In this document: piece after piece, positions 9,203 to 17,663 of the stretch
How positions within the stretch are numbered: the first letter of the stretch is position 1
How the letters are laid out: each line of letters opens with the position of its first letter
NCBI GenBank assembly: GCA_030604165.1
Contig: JAUVWK010000008.1
Location: 1 to 20,299, forward strand
From: Alphaproteobacteria bacterium
Lineage (GTDB): Bacteria; Pseudomonadota; Alphaproteobacteria; UBA828
Direction: 5' to 3'
Length of the DNA stretch: 20,299 bases
The notes under the pieces: generated by a model
Seen by the model: only the letters and a program-made list of their open reading frames with translations
Database searches by the model: none
What the model was told of the DNA's origin: nothing
Translations under genes and position numbers: made by a program

Positions 9203-10368
9203 GCTTCACTCCACAGTTTGATGGAATCGGCGAAGGTGCCCGCCTGCTCGCGGATCGGCTGCATCTGGCCCGAGTTCTCCGCGTATTTGAACGAGATGTG
9301 CGGGATGTTCTCGCGCGTCAGCGCGTTGGCCAGCATCGGGCGGTCGAGCAGCGCCGGGTCGCAGAAGCTTGGCGCGGCAAAGATCACGCCCTCGGCGCCC
9401 CGCTGGCGCACGGCCTCGATTAGATAGCGGCCCTTGCGGCTGCCATCGGGCTCGTACTTGGCCGCGGTCTCGGTGGAATATTTCAGGAAGGCCCGCGCCA
9501 GATTGGCGATGGGATCGCCCGCCGCCGGCACCGCCCGCAAGAGCCAGCGGCCGACCAGCATGCAGTCGTCATCGACGATGTAGCAACCGGCGAACTCGAT
9601 CGACTTGATGAGGTTCAGCGGCGGCTGCTCGCAAAACATGCCCTGCAAAATGACGCGGCAATTGTCGCGCATGGGCTGGTCGTCGGCCGCGGCCGCCGCG
9701 AGGTAATCCTGCAAGAGCTGGGAGTGGGCCTCCACGGGCAGGATCATGCCGGCCCGCATCAGCAAATAGACGTGCCACGACGGCGCCTTCCAGGGCTCCC
9801 GGGCGCGGAAATCGTAGACCGCGTTCACCAGCCTGCGGTTCTCGTTGTAAACGGCGATGGAGCGGCGAATGTCGTCGTCGCTGATGGTGCGGCCGCAGAT
9901 GCCTTCCAGGCCCTGCCTCAGCTCCTGCAGCTCGTGGACGTAGTAGTTGCCGCCGATCTCGTCCTTGTAGTTCTGCGGCACGTCGAAATAGCGCACATAG
10001 AGCTCGGGATACATCAGCTTCCACATGCCCGAGAGATTGCGAATCACATCGCAGATGCTGGGGAACAACATGCCGTCGACGAAATCGAGCCGCTTGCTGA
10101 CGGCGAGCTCGACCGTCGAACGCGGAATGCGGCAGATATAGCTTTGGTAATAGGCGTCGCCATGAATAACTTCGAGATCCTCGCCGCCGCCGAGAATGCC
10201 GAGCGGCAGCATGCCGCCGGCGTGGATTAGCTCACGCGGCACATAGACGGGCATGTAGCCGACGACCTTGCGGCCCTGCTCCGCCGCCTTCCATTCGCGC
10301 GCGGCCGCAAAGCTCAGATCCTCGTAGAGCGTCTGACAATAATCGATAATCTCGGACACTTGCTGCAT
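9199..10368 (-). CDS. bcrC: Benzoyl-CoA reductase subunit BcrC (BadD)
   Basis: A 389-residue HgdB-family protein and the partner of BcrB in the substrate-reducing module. Cysteines in conserved settings are C79 (YQSYICRIPRS), C106 (FPSICDVIRNLSG) and C336 (APSFCDPALLDRP), the likely [4Fe-4S] ligands; the N-terminal VVGYMPVYVPRELIHAGGMLP block is typical of the family. The start ATG 10368 lies 3 bases after the dch stop and the stop overlaps bcrB, so it is embedded in the operon. The ribosome site before it is weak (GAGC in the end of dch), suggesting coupling to dch translation. The length is close to BcrC of Thauera. Confidence 0.95.
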   Translation of the reverse strand: MQQVSEIIDYCQTLYEDLSFAAAREWKAAEQGRKVVGYMPVYVPRELIHAGGMLPLGILGGGEDLEVIHGDAYYQSYICRIPRSTVELAVSKRLDFVDGMLFPSICDVIRNLSGMWKLMYPELYVRYFDVPQNYKDEIGGNYYVHELQELRQGLEGICGRTISDDDIRRSIAVYNENRRLVNAVYDFRAREPWKAPSWHVYLLMRAGMILPVEAHSQLLQDYLAAAAADDQPMRDNCRVILQGMFCEQPPLNLIKSIEFAGCYIVDDDCMLVGRWLLRAVPAAGDPIANLARAFLKYSTETAAKYEPDGSRKGRYLIEAVRQRGAEGVIFAAPSFCDPALLDRPMLANALTRENIPHISFKYAENSGQMQPIREQAGTFADSIKLWSEA

Positions 10369-10371
10369 GGC

Positions 10372-11142
10372 TCAGCGGTGCTCCCAGCGCGCCGGGCGTT
10401 TCTCGAGAAAGGCCTCGAGCCCCTCGACCGCGTCGTGCGTGTGCATCAGGCTCTCCAGATAAAGCGTCTCGACCCGATCCAGGTCGGCCGCCACTTCCGC
10501 CGCGAAGCGCCCCCGGGCCGCCGCCACGGCAAGGCGTAGCGAGCTCGCCGAGAGGGCGGCCAAGTTGTCGTCGAAATAGCTCAGCGCGGCGGCCTCGGGG
10601 TCGGGCTCGGCTGAGAGGGCGAGGCCGATCTCGGCGGCGCGCGCGCCACTTATGCCGCGGCCCGAATAAAGCAGATCTTCGGCGTGCTGGCGGGCCACCA
10701 GCCGGGGCAGCAGACAGCTCGCCGCCGGCGCGAACACGGCGAGCTTGATCTCCGGCTGGCCGAGGGTGGCGTCGGGCGCGACGAAAATGAGATGTCCGGC
10801 CGTGGTCAGCTCGAGCCCGCCGCCGAGGCACTGCCCCTTGACCGCCACCAGGATCGGCGCGGGGCAGGCCAACATCTTCTTGATCAGCGTGTGCAGGCCG
10901 TTGAGCATGGCCGCGCATTGCGCGGGCAGGTGCTCCTCGACGCTGGCGCCGAAGCTGAAGTGAGGCCCCGCGTGGTCGAGCAACACCGCGTGAAGGTCCG
11001 GCGTCTCAGCGACATCCGAGACGGCGGCGTCGAGCGCCGCGATCATCTCGGCGTCGACGACATTCGCCTTAGGGCGGTCGAGCCGGAGCCGCAAGAGCCG
11101 GCCGTCGCGCTCGCGCCAGCTCTTGAGAGGGCCGTCAGTCAT
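10372..11142 (-). CDS. dch: Cyclohexa-1,5-diene-1-carbonyl-CoA hydratase (Dch)
   Basis: A 256-residue crotonase-fold enzyme. Dch adds water to the dienoyl-CoA made by benzoyl-CoA reductase, giving 6-hydroxycyclohex-1-ene-1-carbonyl-CoA. The oxyanion-hole segments are FSFGASVEEH (residues 62-71, backbone at A66) and KGQCLGGGLEL (102-112). A further conserved loop is TLGQPEIKLAVFAP with E131. The identity as dienoyl-CoA hydratase rather than a general enoyl-CoA hydratase rests on these motif variants and on the position between oah and bcrC, the order seen in Thauera-type clusters. The start ATG overlaps the end of oah by 8 bases. Confidence 0.93.
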   Translation of the reverse strand: MTDGPLKSWRERDGRLLRLRLDRPKANVVDAEMIAALDAAVSDVAETPDLHAVLLDHAGPHFSFGASVEEHLPAQCAAMLNGLHTLIKKMLACPAPILVAVKGQCLGGGLELTTAGHLIFVAPDATLGQPEIKLAVFAPAASCLLPRLVARQHAEDLLYSGRGISGARAAEIGLALSAEPDPEAAALSYFDDNLAALSASSLRLAVAAARGRFAAEVAADLDRVETLYLESLMHTHDAVEGLEAFLEKRPARWEHR

Positions 11143-12280
11143 TCGCCGAGGCTCCCGGCATTAGGCTCTCGATGAGCTCCGGCGTCCACGGCGCGCCGAC
11201 GGCGAGCGCCTGACGCAATTTGACGAAGTCGATCTCGCGCCCAGTTTCCCTGGTGCCCTCGTTGAAGGCGCGGAAGCCGGTGCGCGCCTCGTTCATCATG
11301 TTGAGCGCCAGCCAGGAGCGCGCGTTCTCCTTGTTGCGGTTCCAGGCATCGAGCTTGGGCTTGCGCAGCTCCTCGATGCTCTTGGTCATGCATTCGGGAA
11401 AGGTGAGCAGGAGCTTGGTGCAGACGCGCTCGACCGCCTCGTCGAGCAGGCTCAGATCCACCTCGCCCTGCTTGATCAAGGCGCGTCCGGCCTTGAAGTC
11501 GTCGCCGGTTTTGAACTCGCCGTGGACGATGCGCCCATATTCGTCGAGCAAGCGGTCGCTGATGACGCACGGGTTGGCGACGAATTCGCCGTTCACCTTG
11601 AGGGCCGGGACGATCTCGGAGACGATGCCCAGCCGATAGGCCTTGTGCGCCGAGAAGGGCTCGCACAGCGTGGCCGAGACCATGGCCTGCTCGCAGCCGA
11701 TCATTACCGGCAGAAAGTCGGTGGAGCCGCCGATGGCGGCGGAGCCGTGCTTGGGGCCGGCCTGACCGAAGTTGGCGAGGTCCTGGGCGATCGAGAAGTC
11801 GCAGGCCATGCCGGCCTCCTGGCCGCCGCCGATGCGCATGCCGTTGACGCGGCAGATAACCGGCTTGTCGCAGCCGAGAATGGCGCTGACCATATCGTTG
11901 AACAGGCGCATGTACTGGCGGTATTCCTGCGGATTGCCGGCGTAGTACTCGGCGTATTCCTTGGTGTTGCCGCCGGTGCAAAAGGCGCGATCGCCGGTGC
12001 CGGTGAAGACGACGGCGTTGACCGCGCGGTCCACCGAGGCGCGGCGGAAGGCGAGGATCGCGCCCTTCACCATCTCGGTGGTGTAGGCGTTGTATTGGGT
12101 CGGGTTGTCGAGCGTGATCCAAGCGTTGAACAGGCCATCGGCAATCGAGCCATCGGGCCGCTTGGCCGGGCGCCTCTCATAGAGAATGCCGGGCACGATG
12201 GTTTCCGACTCGGCGACCAAATTATGGTCGACCAGGGTTGCCGGCTTGGTCTCTCGGATGACGGCGTCGGTGTCGGACAT
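11135..12280 (-). CDS. oah: 6-oxocyclohex-1-ene-1-carbonyl-CoA hydrolase (Oah), ring-opening
   Basis: A 381-residue crotonase-superfamily protein, longer than simple hydratases, as expected for Oah (TIGR03200-type). It adds two waters to 6-oxocyclohex-1-ene-1-carbonyl-CoA and cleaves the ring to 3-hydroxypimeloyl-CoA, the last alicyclic step before beta-oxidation. Signature segments are AFCTGGNTKEYAEYY near residues 99-113 and NGMRIGGGQEAGMACDFS near 146-163, followed by FGQAGPKHGSAAIGGSTDFL. The start ATG 12280 has AAGGAG 11 bases upstream, in the 32-base gap after had. Genes for later pimeloyl-CoA beta-oxidation are not in the window. Confidence 0.95.
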   Translation of the reverse strand: MSDTDAVIRETKPATLVDHNLVAESETIVPGILYERRPAKRPDGSIADGLFNAWITLDNPTQYNAYTTEMVKGAILAFRRASVDRAVNAVVFTGTGDRAFCTGGNTKEYAEYYAGNPQEYRQYMRLFNDMVSAILGCDKPVICRVNGMRIGGGQEAGMACDFSIAQDLANFGQAGPKHGSAAIGGSTDFLPVMIGCEQAMVSATLCEPFSAHKAYRLGIVSEIVPALKVNGEFVANPCVISDRLLDEYGRIVHGEFKTGDDFKAGRALIKQGEVDLSLLDEAVERVCTKLLLTFPECMTKSIEELRKPKLDAWNRNKENARSWLALNMMNEARTGFRAFNEGTRETGREIDFVKLRQALAVGAPWTPELIESLMPGASAND

Positions 12281-12316
12281 CGTCGCTCAAACTCCTTGCG
12301 ATTGATCGTCGCTCAA
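12279..12316. repeat. 12-bp direct repeat at the had-oah junction
   Basis: ATCGTCGCTCAA occurs at 12279-12290 and again at 12305-12316. On the minus strand one copy (TTGAGCGACGAT) contains the TGA stop of had and the other leads directly into the oah ATG, with the AAGGAG ribosome site between them. It looks like a small local duplication that now sets the spacing of the oah start. Confidence 0.9.
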
Positions 12317-13386
12317 TGCGTCGGCACCAGGATGGCCCGGCGCTTGAGCTCATGGGCGTGTGCGGCGGCAAAGACGTCGTTGATATCGTCCAGCGGATGC
12401 TGCTCGACAAAGGGCAGGACCTGGATCTTGCCGTCCAGGATCAGCTCGAGAGCGTCCGGATAAAGCTCCGGCGTACAGCCCCAATTGCCGAGCGCCCGGG
12501 CGTGGAAGGCCATGAGGTTGGATAGCCGTAGCTCCACCTTGTCCATGGTGAAGCCGACGACACTCAGCGTCGCGCCGTGGACCAGCAGGCCGTAAGCGGC
12601 CTGTTGCCCCGCGGCCGCGCCGGAGCATTCGAAAATGAACCACTCGGTCGCGGGCAGCCCTTGCGCCTTGGCGAAGGCGCCGACCGCCTTCTTTAGCTCG
12701 CGGCCGCCGATCTCGCCGGCGTTGAAGACCTTCGCGGCGCCGTATTCGGCAATCGCTTCCAGCTTGGCATCGTCCACATCGACGGCGACCACGGTGGCGC
12801 CCAGGGCATTGGCCACCTGGACCGCGTAGCCGCCGACCCCGCCGACGCCGATGACGACGGCGAGGCTGCCCGCTTTCACGCCGGCCTGCAGCGCCGCCTG
12901 GTAGGGCGTGGTCACGGCGTCGGCCATGACCGAGAGGTCGGCGAGGGTCATGCCACGGGCGTCGAGGCGCGCCTCGTCCACCGCGCAAAGTCCGTTCACG
13001 GGCACGGTAATGTGGCTGGCGAAGCCGCCGTGGATGTCGTTGCCGGGCATCTTCTGGGCGCGGCAGATGGTGCCGCGGCCGCGTTTGCAAAGGTCGCATT
13101 CGCCGCAGGGGATCACCGCGGCGACGATCACCGCCTGGCCGGCCCAGGCCTCGGCCCCGGCCCCGACCGCCATCACGCGGCCGCTGATCTCGTGGCCGAG
13201 CGTGAGCGGCAAGTCGTGATTGCAGCGGACACCGTCATAAAGAAAGCCCAGGTCGGTGTGGCAAACGCCGCAGCCGCTGATCGCCACCGTCGCCTCGCCG
13301 GGCTCCGGCGCGCGCGGTTCGAACGCGGTTCTGCTCATGGGGGCGCCGACGGCGGTCATCATCCAACGGTGCGCGGAATCCGTCAT
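12313..13386 (-). CDS. had: 6-hydroxycyclohex-1-ene-1-carbonyl-CoA dehydrogenase (Had)
   Basis: A 357-residue zinc-containing medium-chain alcohol dehydrogenase. It oxidises the Dch product with NAD+ to 6-oxocyclohex-1-ene-1-carbonyl-CoA. Catalytic zinc residues are C39 (GCGVCHTD) and H65-E66 (LGHE). The structural zinc site has four cysteines at C94, C97, C100 and C108 ([16 protein letters not shown]). The NAD-binding Rossmann loop is GVGGVG at 180-185, followed by an acidic strand end at AVDVDD. ATG 13386 is chosen because AAGG lies about 7 bases upstream. It is the first gene of the had-oah-dch-bcrCBAD operon. Alone it would only be called a zinc alcohol dehydrogenase; the specific name rests on context and on family-like segments such as [11 protein letters not shown]. 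Confidence 0.93.
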   Translation of the reverse strand: MTDSAHRWMMTAVGAPMSRTAFEPRAPEPGEATVAISGCGVCHTDLGFLYDGVRCNHDLPLTLGHEISGRVMAVGAGAEAWAGQAVIVAAVIPCGECDLCKRGRGTICRAQKMPGNDIHGGFASHITVPVNGLCAVDEARLDARGMTLADLSVMADAVTTPYQAALQAGVKAGSLAVVIGVGGVGGYAVQVANALGATVVAVDVDDAKLEAIAEYGAAKVFNAGEIGGRELKKAVGAFAKAQGLPATEWFIFECSGAAAGQQAAYGLLVHGATLSVVGFTMDKVELRLSNLMAFHARALGNWGCTPELYPDALELILDGKIQVLPFVEQHPLDDINDVFAAAHAHELKRRAILVPTH

Positions 13387-13620
13387 GTTATGCCTTGCTC
13401 CCGGGTGTTCTCTCGATCCTGCCCTTCCCTCCGAGCCGTCCCCCAAAGACCGCCGACAAGGCCGCCAGAGCGCTAATCCATAATTTAGTACCATAATACC
13501 AATTTAGGCGTATGTCCATAGTTAATTTGGGGATTTTGCGGTTATCGCGTGGGGGTCAAAGCGTTGTAGGGCCGGCGGTTTGGGTAGAACGGTTGCTGTC
13601 GTCGGCTTCATGCCGGACGA
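13387..13620. promoter_or_regulatory. Intergenic region between hyuA and had, with AT-rich patch
   Basis: These 234 bases form the largest gap in the window. Positions 13474-13550 are much richer in A and T than the rest and should hold the promoter of the had-bcr operon. Short repeats are present: AATTTAG at 13482-13488 and 13501-13507 (19 bases apart), and CCATAAT at 13478-13484 and 13491-13497 (13 apart). I found no convincing terminator for hyuA: a small stem GTCGGC/GCCGGAC at about 13602-13619 has no T-run. No FNR-type site (TTGAT-N4-ATCAA) is visible, which would have been expected for anaerobic control as in Rhodopseudomonas. Confidence 0.6.
13490..13518 (-). promoter_or_regulatory. 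Candidate sigma-70 promoter of the had-bcr operon
   Basis: On the minus strand TGGACA (13518-13513, five of six to TTGACA) and TATGGT (13495-13490, four of six to TATAAT with the key T, A and final T kept) are separated by 17 bases. Transcription would start near 13483, giving a leader of about 97 bases before the had ATG. The two AATTTAG repeats lie in the spacer and at the predicted start, where a repressor could block it. This is a pattern match only. Confidence 0.35.
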
Positions 13621-15654
13621 TCAGAGCGCGGAGCCCACGTCCAGTTCGAGATTGCCGGCGGCATCGACCAGCACCGGCACCCGCGGCGGCACCCAGACGA
13701 CCGCATCGACCCCGGCGATAGCGAGCGGCCCGGTTGCCCGCCAGCCCGGCGCCAGTCCGTCGCGATCGAAAACTTGTCCCACCTCGAAGCGGTCCGCGCG
13801 GCCGTCCCAGAATTGCGTCTCGGCCCCGTCCGCGCGCCCTTGCGGCACGCGGGTCGGGGTGAGTCGGTCGGCTTCCGCGTTGACGCCGACCGCGGCGACC
13901 CGGAGGTCGATGAATTCCCGCGCATGATGGTCCAGGGAAAAACCGTACAAGCGATTGTGTTCCGCGTCGAAGGCGCCAGCCAGTCCGGCCGCGCCGCCGG
14001 CGGCATCGAAGGGAACCCGGATCTGCCAGTTTTGCCCGACATAGCGCATTTCCACGCTGGCTTCGATCGTCGGCGCCTCCCTGTGGCCCTCCTCGTGGAG
14101 GGCGCGCCGGCCCTCCTGCTCCAGCTCGTCCATGATCCGGCACAGATCGCGAAAGCTGTGTTCGTCGAGGCGCGCCGGAAAGGAGCGCACAAAATCGAGT
14201 CGGATATCGGATTGAATCAAGCCGACGGCCGAGAGCAGCCCCGGATAGGCGGGCACGACGACCGTGCCGATGCCGAGCTCGGCGGCAATTTGCGCGCCGT
14301 GCAGGGGCCCGGCGCCGCCACCGGCGAGCAGCGCGAAATCGCGTGGATGCAGGCCGCGCTCCGAGGTTACCGCTCGGATCTGCCCCACCATGTTGGCGAC
14401 ACAGATCCTGACGATGCCTTCGGCGGCCCGTTCGATGGTGCCGCCGAGCCGCTCCGCCAACGGCGCGAGCGCCGCCCGGGCCCGCTCGGCGTCGAGGCTG
14501 AGATCGCCGGCCAGAGGCCGGTCCGCAGGCAGCCGGCCAAGGATCACATTGGCGTCGGTCACGGTGGGCTCTTCGCCGCCACGGCCGTAGCTCGCCGGCC
14601 CGGGCAACGCGCCAGCGCTGTGCGGGCCGACCTTCAGGGCGCCGCCCGGATCGAGCCAGGCGATGGAGCCGCCGCCGGCGCCGATCGTGCGCACATCCAG
14701 CATCGGCAGCATGATTGGCATCGTCAGGCCAATCTCCGATTCGGTGGTCGTGGTATAGCCGCTTGGCGTCACCACCGAGACTTCGAAGCTGGTGCCGCCC
14801 ATGTCGGTGACGATCAGACCGGCGCGCTCGGTCTGGCGCCCCACATGGTAGCCCGCCACCACGCCGCCCGCCGGTCCCGACAGATAGGTCTCGATGGGTA
14901 TTGCCGCGGCGCGACGGGCGGTCATGACCCCGCCGTTCGATTTCATGATGTGCAGGTCGCGCTTGAAGCCGTGCCGCTCCAAATCGTCCGCGAGGCGTTC
15001 GAGATAGCGCATCATGGCGGGCTTCATATAGGCGTCCGCCACCGTGGTATTGGTGCGCTCGTATTCATGCCACTGCGGCAGAATTCTCGACGAAAGCGAG
15101 ACCGGCAGATCCGGTCGGCTGGCGTGAACCAGCTCTTCGACCCTGCGCTCATGCGCGTCGTTGGCATAGGAGAAGAGAAAAGCGACGGCCACGGCCTCGA
15201 CCTCATGCTCGGCGAAGAACGCGATCGCGGCCGCGATATCCGCTTCCGCGAGCGGCTCGACTTCGGCGCCGTTGGCATCCATGCGGCCACGCACGCCGAC
15301 ACGGAGGCCGCGCCGGACCAGTGGCGGCGGCGGGGCATAGAGCAGGTCGTGGATATGGCCGAAGGGCCGTATGCCGCGGCGGATATCCAACGTATCGCGA
15401 TGACCGTCGGTGGCGATCAGACCGATCCGCGCGCCGCGCCGCTCGACCACCGTATTGGTGGCAAGGGTCGTGCCATGGACCATGCGCGCCACCGAATCGA
15501 GCGCGATGCCGAGCTGCCCGAGAGCGTCGAAAAAAGCGCGCGGCGGATCGTCCGGGGTCGACAGAACTTTGGCGAAGAATTTCTCGCCGCTGGCGGTATC
15601 CCAGGCCACCGCGTCGGTGAAGGTGCCGCCCACGTCAATGCCGACGACGATCAT
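13621..15654 (-). CDS. hyuA: Hydantoinase/oxoprolinase family subunit A (HyuA-like)
   Basis: A 677-residue ASKHA-fold ATP-dependent subunit. N-terminal phosphate motif GIDVGGTFTD is at residues 5-14, followed by MVHGTTLATNTVVERRGARI (58-77). The central metal and hinge blocks are MKSNGGVMTARRA and ETYLSGPAGGVVAGY, then VTDMGGTSFEVSVV and LLAGGGAGPLHG. These are standard for N-methylhydantoinase A, 5-oxoprolinase and the large subunits of acetone and acetophenone carboxylases. The enzyme would phosphorylate a lactam, imide or enolised ketone for hydrolysis or carboxylation; the substrate cannot be read from sequence. The start ATG overlaps the hyuB stop by four bases. It is the last gene of the importer-hyu operon. 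The frame remains open upstream of the ATG, but there it overlaps hyuB. Confidence 0.9.
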   Translation of the reverse strand: MIVVGIDVGGTFTDAVAWDTASGEKFFAKVLSTPDDPPRAFFDALGQLGIALDSVARMVHGTTLATNTVVERRGARIGLIATDGHRDTLDIRRGIRPFGHIHDLLYAPPPPLVRRGLRVGVRGRMDANGAEVEPLAEADIAAAIAFFAEHEVEAVAVAFLFSYANDAHERRVEELVHASRPDLPVSLSSRILPQWHEYERTNTTVADAYMKPAMMRYLERLADDLERHGFKRDLHIMKSNGGVMTARRAAAIPIETYLSGPAGGVVAGYHVGRQTERAGLIVTDMGGTSFEVSVVTPSGYTTTTESEIGLTMPIMLPMLDVRTIGAGGGSIAWLDPGGALKVGPHSAGALPGPASYGRGGEEPTVTDANVILGRLPADRPLAGDLSLDAERARAALAPLAERLGGTIERAAEGIVRICVANMVGQIRAVTSERGLHPRDFALLAGGGAGPLHGAQIAAELGIGTVVVPAYPGLLSAVGLIQSDIRLDFVRSFPARLDEHSFRDLCRIMDELEQEGRRALHEEGHREAPTIEASVEMRYVGQNWQIRVPFDAAGGAAGLAGAFDAEHNRLYGFSLDHHAREFIDLRVAAVGVNAEADRLTPTRVPQGRADGAETQFWDGRADRFEVGQVFDRDGLAPGWRATGPLAIAGVDAVVWVPPRVPVLVDAAGNLELDVGSAL

Positions 15655-17663
15655 GGCGTCTTGCCTTTCGCCTGCCCGGCTCGCAAGCGCGCGCGAACGG
15701 CGTCCCAGCTCCGCGCGAACGCCCGCTCCGCCTCGGCCTGGCTTATCCCGTAATGCTCGACGGCCGCCGCGGGCGTGACATAGCCGTCGAAGATATCTTC
15801 GAGCACGCGCTCGGGTTCGCGCTCGCGCGGGTCTCCATAGCCGCCGCCGCCGGCCGTGCGAATCAGAAATCCCTCGCCCTCGGTAAGTTTGAGCCCGGAG
15901 AACTTGGTCGGCGAGGAGCCGCCATCGGGCCGATCCGGCGGCCGCGTCTCGGTCCCGTCGTGCTCGACGATGCGGATGTCGGTCGTGCCGCCGTCCGCGC
16001 CGCCGCGCCAGCCGTGGGGCGCGATCTTGCAATAATCCGCCACCGCGCTGAGCTCCATCTCCTCGCCCAGAAAGCGATAGCGGCGCTCGATGCCGACGCC
16101 ACCGCGAAAGCGGCCGGCGCCGCCGCTGTCGGGCCTGATTTCATGCTGCTCGATGCGCCACGGAAAGCGACTCTCCAACACTTCGGTGGAGAAGATTTTC
16201 GAGCGCACCCCCACCCAGGTGATGCCGATGTTGCCGTCGCGATGCGGCGCGCCGCCCCAGCCGGTGGGCTCCCACTGAACGAAGGCGAAGCGTTCCCGCC
16301 GCCCGTTCGGCCCGATCTGCGTGCCGCCGCCGCTGAACAGAGAGACGGTGGCGCCGCTCGGCGCGATCACGCGATCCGGTACCGCTTGAGCAAAGGCGCC
16401 AAGGCAGCATTCGGCGACAAGGTTGTGAGTCTCGGAGTTGCCCGCGTTGAGCGGCGCCGGATATTCGCAATTGACGATGGTCTCGCGCGGAATCACGAAG
16501 TGCAGCGGTTCGTAGGCGCCCTGGTTTCGTGGCACGGCGGGGTCGACCACGTTGAATATGGCGTTGACCGAGGCCGCGACCGAGACACCGAAAGGACAAT
16601 TGATCGGGCCGCGCGCCTCGATATCGGAGCCCCGATAGTCGAACAGCACATCGCGGTCGAGCACCGTGATGGCGACCTTGATAAGGTAGCGCCGATCCGG
16701 CAAGACGCCATCGTCCTCGACCTCGATTTCGGATTCGTAGACGCCATTGGGGATGCGCTCGATCTCGGCGCGCATGCGGCGCTCGGCATGAACCTGCACC
16801 GCCCGCATGTGGTGCAACATCCGGTCCACGCCGTGCCGGGCAATCATCTCCTTGATGCGCCGCTCGCCGACTTCGATCGAGCCCACCATGGCGAGAAAGT
16901 CGCCGTAGCTCGGCTCGGGCGTGCGCAGGTTCGAAAGGATGATCCGCCAAATCGCCTCGACCGCCTGGCCGCGCTCGAACGCCTTGACCGGTGGAATAAG
17001 CATGCCCTCTTGGTGAATATCGGTGGCGTCGCCCGGCATGCCGCCCGGCGCCTTGCCGCCGACATCCGTGTGATGCGCGATATTTGCGAGCACCGCCACG
17101 ACTTGGCCATCGTGAAAAACCGGCTTGGTCATCAGGAATTCGGGCAGATGCGGCGTGCCTACATAGGAGTTGTTGTGCAGCAGCACGTCGCCTTCGTGAA
17201 TGTTGTCCCAGCCGAACTGCGAGATCGCCGCCCGCACGCCATGCTCGAGCGAGCCGAGCTGGGCCGGATTGCCTTCCCACAACGCCACCCTTCGAATCTC
17301 GCGGTCGAACACGGCGACCGTGAAATCCTCGCCCTCGTAGAACACCGGCGAATGGGCGGTACGGGTCATGGTGTGGCCCATCTCGAGGCAGATGGTTCGG
17401 AATGCGCCGGCGAACACCTCCAGATCGATGGGGTCGAAAGCGAACGCCTGGTCGTCGTCGCGGCGACGAAACCAGTCCGCCAGCGTCTCGGCCAGCTTTT
17501 GCGGCGGTGGCGGATCGACGGCCGCCGCGGCACAGGGAGCGCCGCAATAGAGCTTGTCGCCGCGCTCGACGCGGCTCTCGCCTTCGAAAACGAAGCGGCC
17601 ACAGAAGTCGCATTTGTCGAGGAACAGTTTCGGCGCCGCGAAGGATTTCGCCGACAGGCTCAT
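15651..17663 (-). CDS. hyuB: Hydantoinase/oxoprolinase family subunit B (HyuB-like) with N-terminal zinc-finger-like module
   Basis: A 670-residue protein. From about residue 75 it matches the HyuB family: DPIDLEVFAGAFRTICLEMG, then RTAHSPVFYEGEDFTVAVFD, HHTDVGGKAPGGMPGDATDI-HQEG with its His/Asp metal-type residues, NAGNSETHN, and the C-terminal GGGGYGDP. The first 50 residues are unusual: KCDFCGRF and YCGAPC place four cysteines at 18, 21, 40 and 44, like a small treble-clef zinc site, followed by a Pro-rich linker. HyuA/HyuB pairs act as ATP-dependent amidohydrolases on hydantoins or as parts of ketone carboxylases. ATG 17663 is well supported by AGGAGG 7 bases upstream and overlaps the ATPase stop (ATGA). 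Substrate unknown; the overlapping importer genes suggest it is something taken up. Confidence 0.9.
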   Translation of the reverse strand: MSLSAKSFAAPKLFLDKCDFCGRFVFEGESRVERGDKLYCGAPCAAAAVDPPPPQKLAETLADWFRRRDDDQAFAFDPIDLEVFAGAFRTICLEMGHTMTRTAHSPVFYEGEDFTVAVFDREIRRVALWEGNPAQLGSLEHGVRAAISQFGWDNIHEGDVLLHNNSYVGTPHLPEFLMTKPVFHDGQVVAVLANIAHHTDVGGKAPGGMPGDATDIHQEGMLIPPVKAFERGQAVEAIWRIILSNLRTPEPSYGDFLAMVGSIEVGERRIKEMIARHGVDRMLHHMRAVQVHAERRMRAEIERIPNGVYESEIEVEDDGVLPDRRYLIKVAITVLDRDVLFDYRGSDIEARGPINCPFGVSVAASVNAIFNVVDPAVPRNQGAYEPLHFVIPRETIVNCEYPAPLNAGNSETHNLVAECCLGAFAQAVPDRVIAPSGATVSLFSGGGTQIGPNGRRERFAFVQWEPTGWGGAPHRDGNIGITWVGVRSKIFSTEVLESRFPWRIEQHEIRPDSGGAGRFRGGVGIERRYRFLGEEMELSAVADYCKIAPHGWRGGADGGTTDIRIVEHDGTETRPPDRPDGGSSPTKFSGLKLTEGEGFLIRTAGGGGYGDPREREPERVLEDIFDGYVTPAAAVEHYGISQAEAERAFARSWDAVRARLRAGQAKGKTP

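Noticed and set aside
13602..13619. Small stem GTCGGC...GCCGGAC just after hyuA as a terminator
   Set aside because: The stem is short with a bulge and no T-run follows on the minus strand.
13512..13721. Small 69-codon plus-strand frame in the hyuA-had gap
   Set aside because: It starts at an ATG inside the AT-rich promoter patch, has no ribosome site, and runs into the antisense of hyuA with Arg/Pro-rich composition.
13774..15753. Plus-strand open frame of 659 codons antisense to hyuA
   Set aside because: Shadow of a high-GC gene; no family motifs and no ribosome site, while the opposite strand carries clear HyuA motifs.
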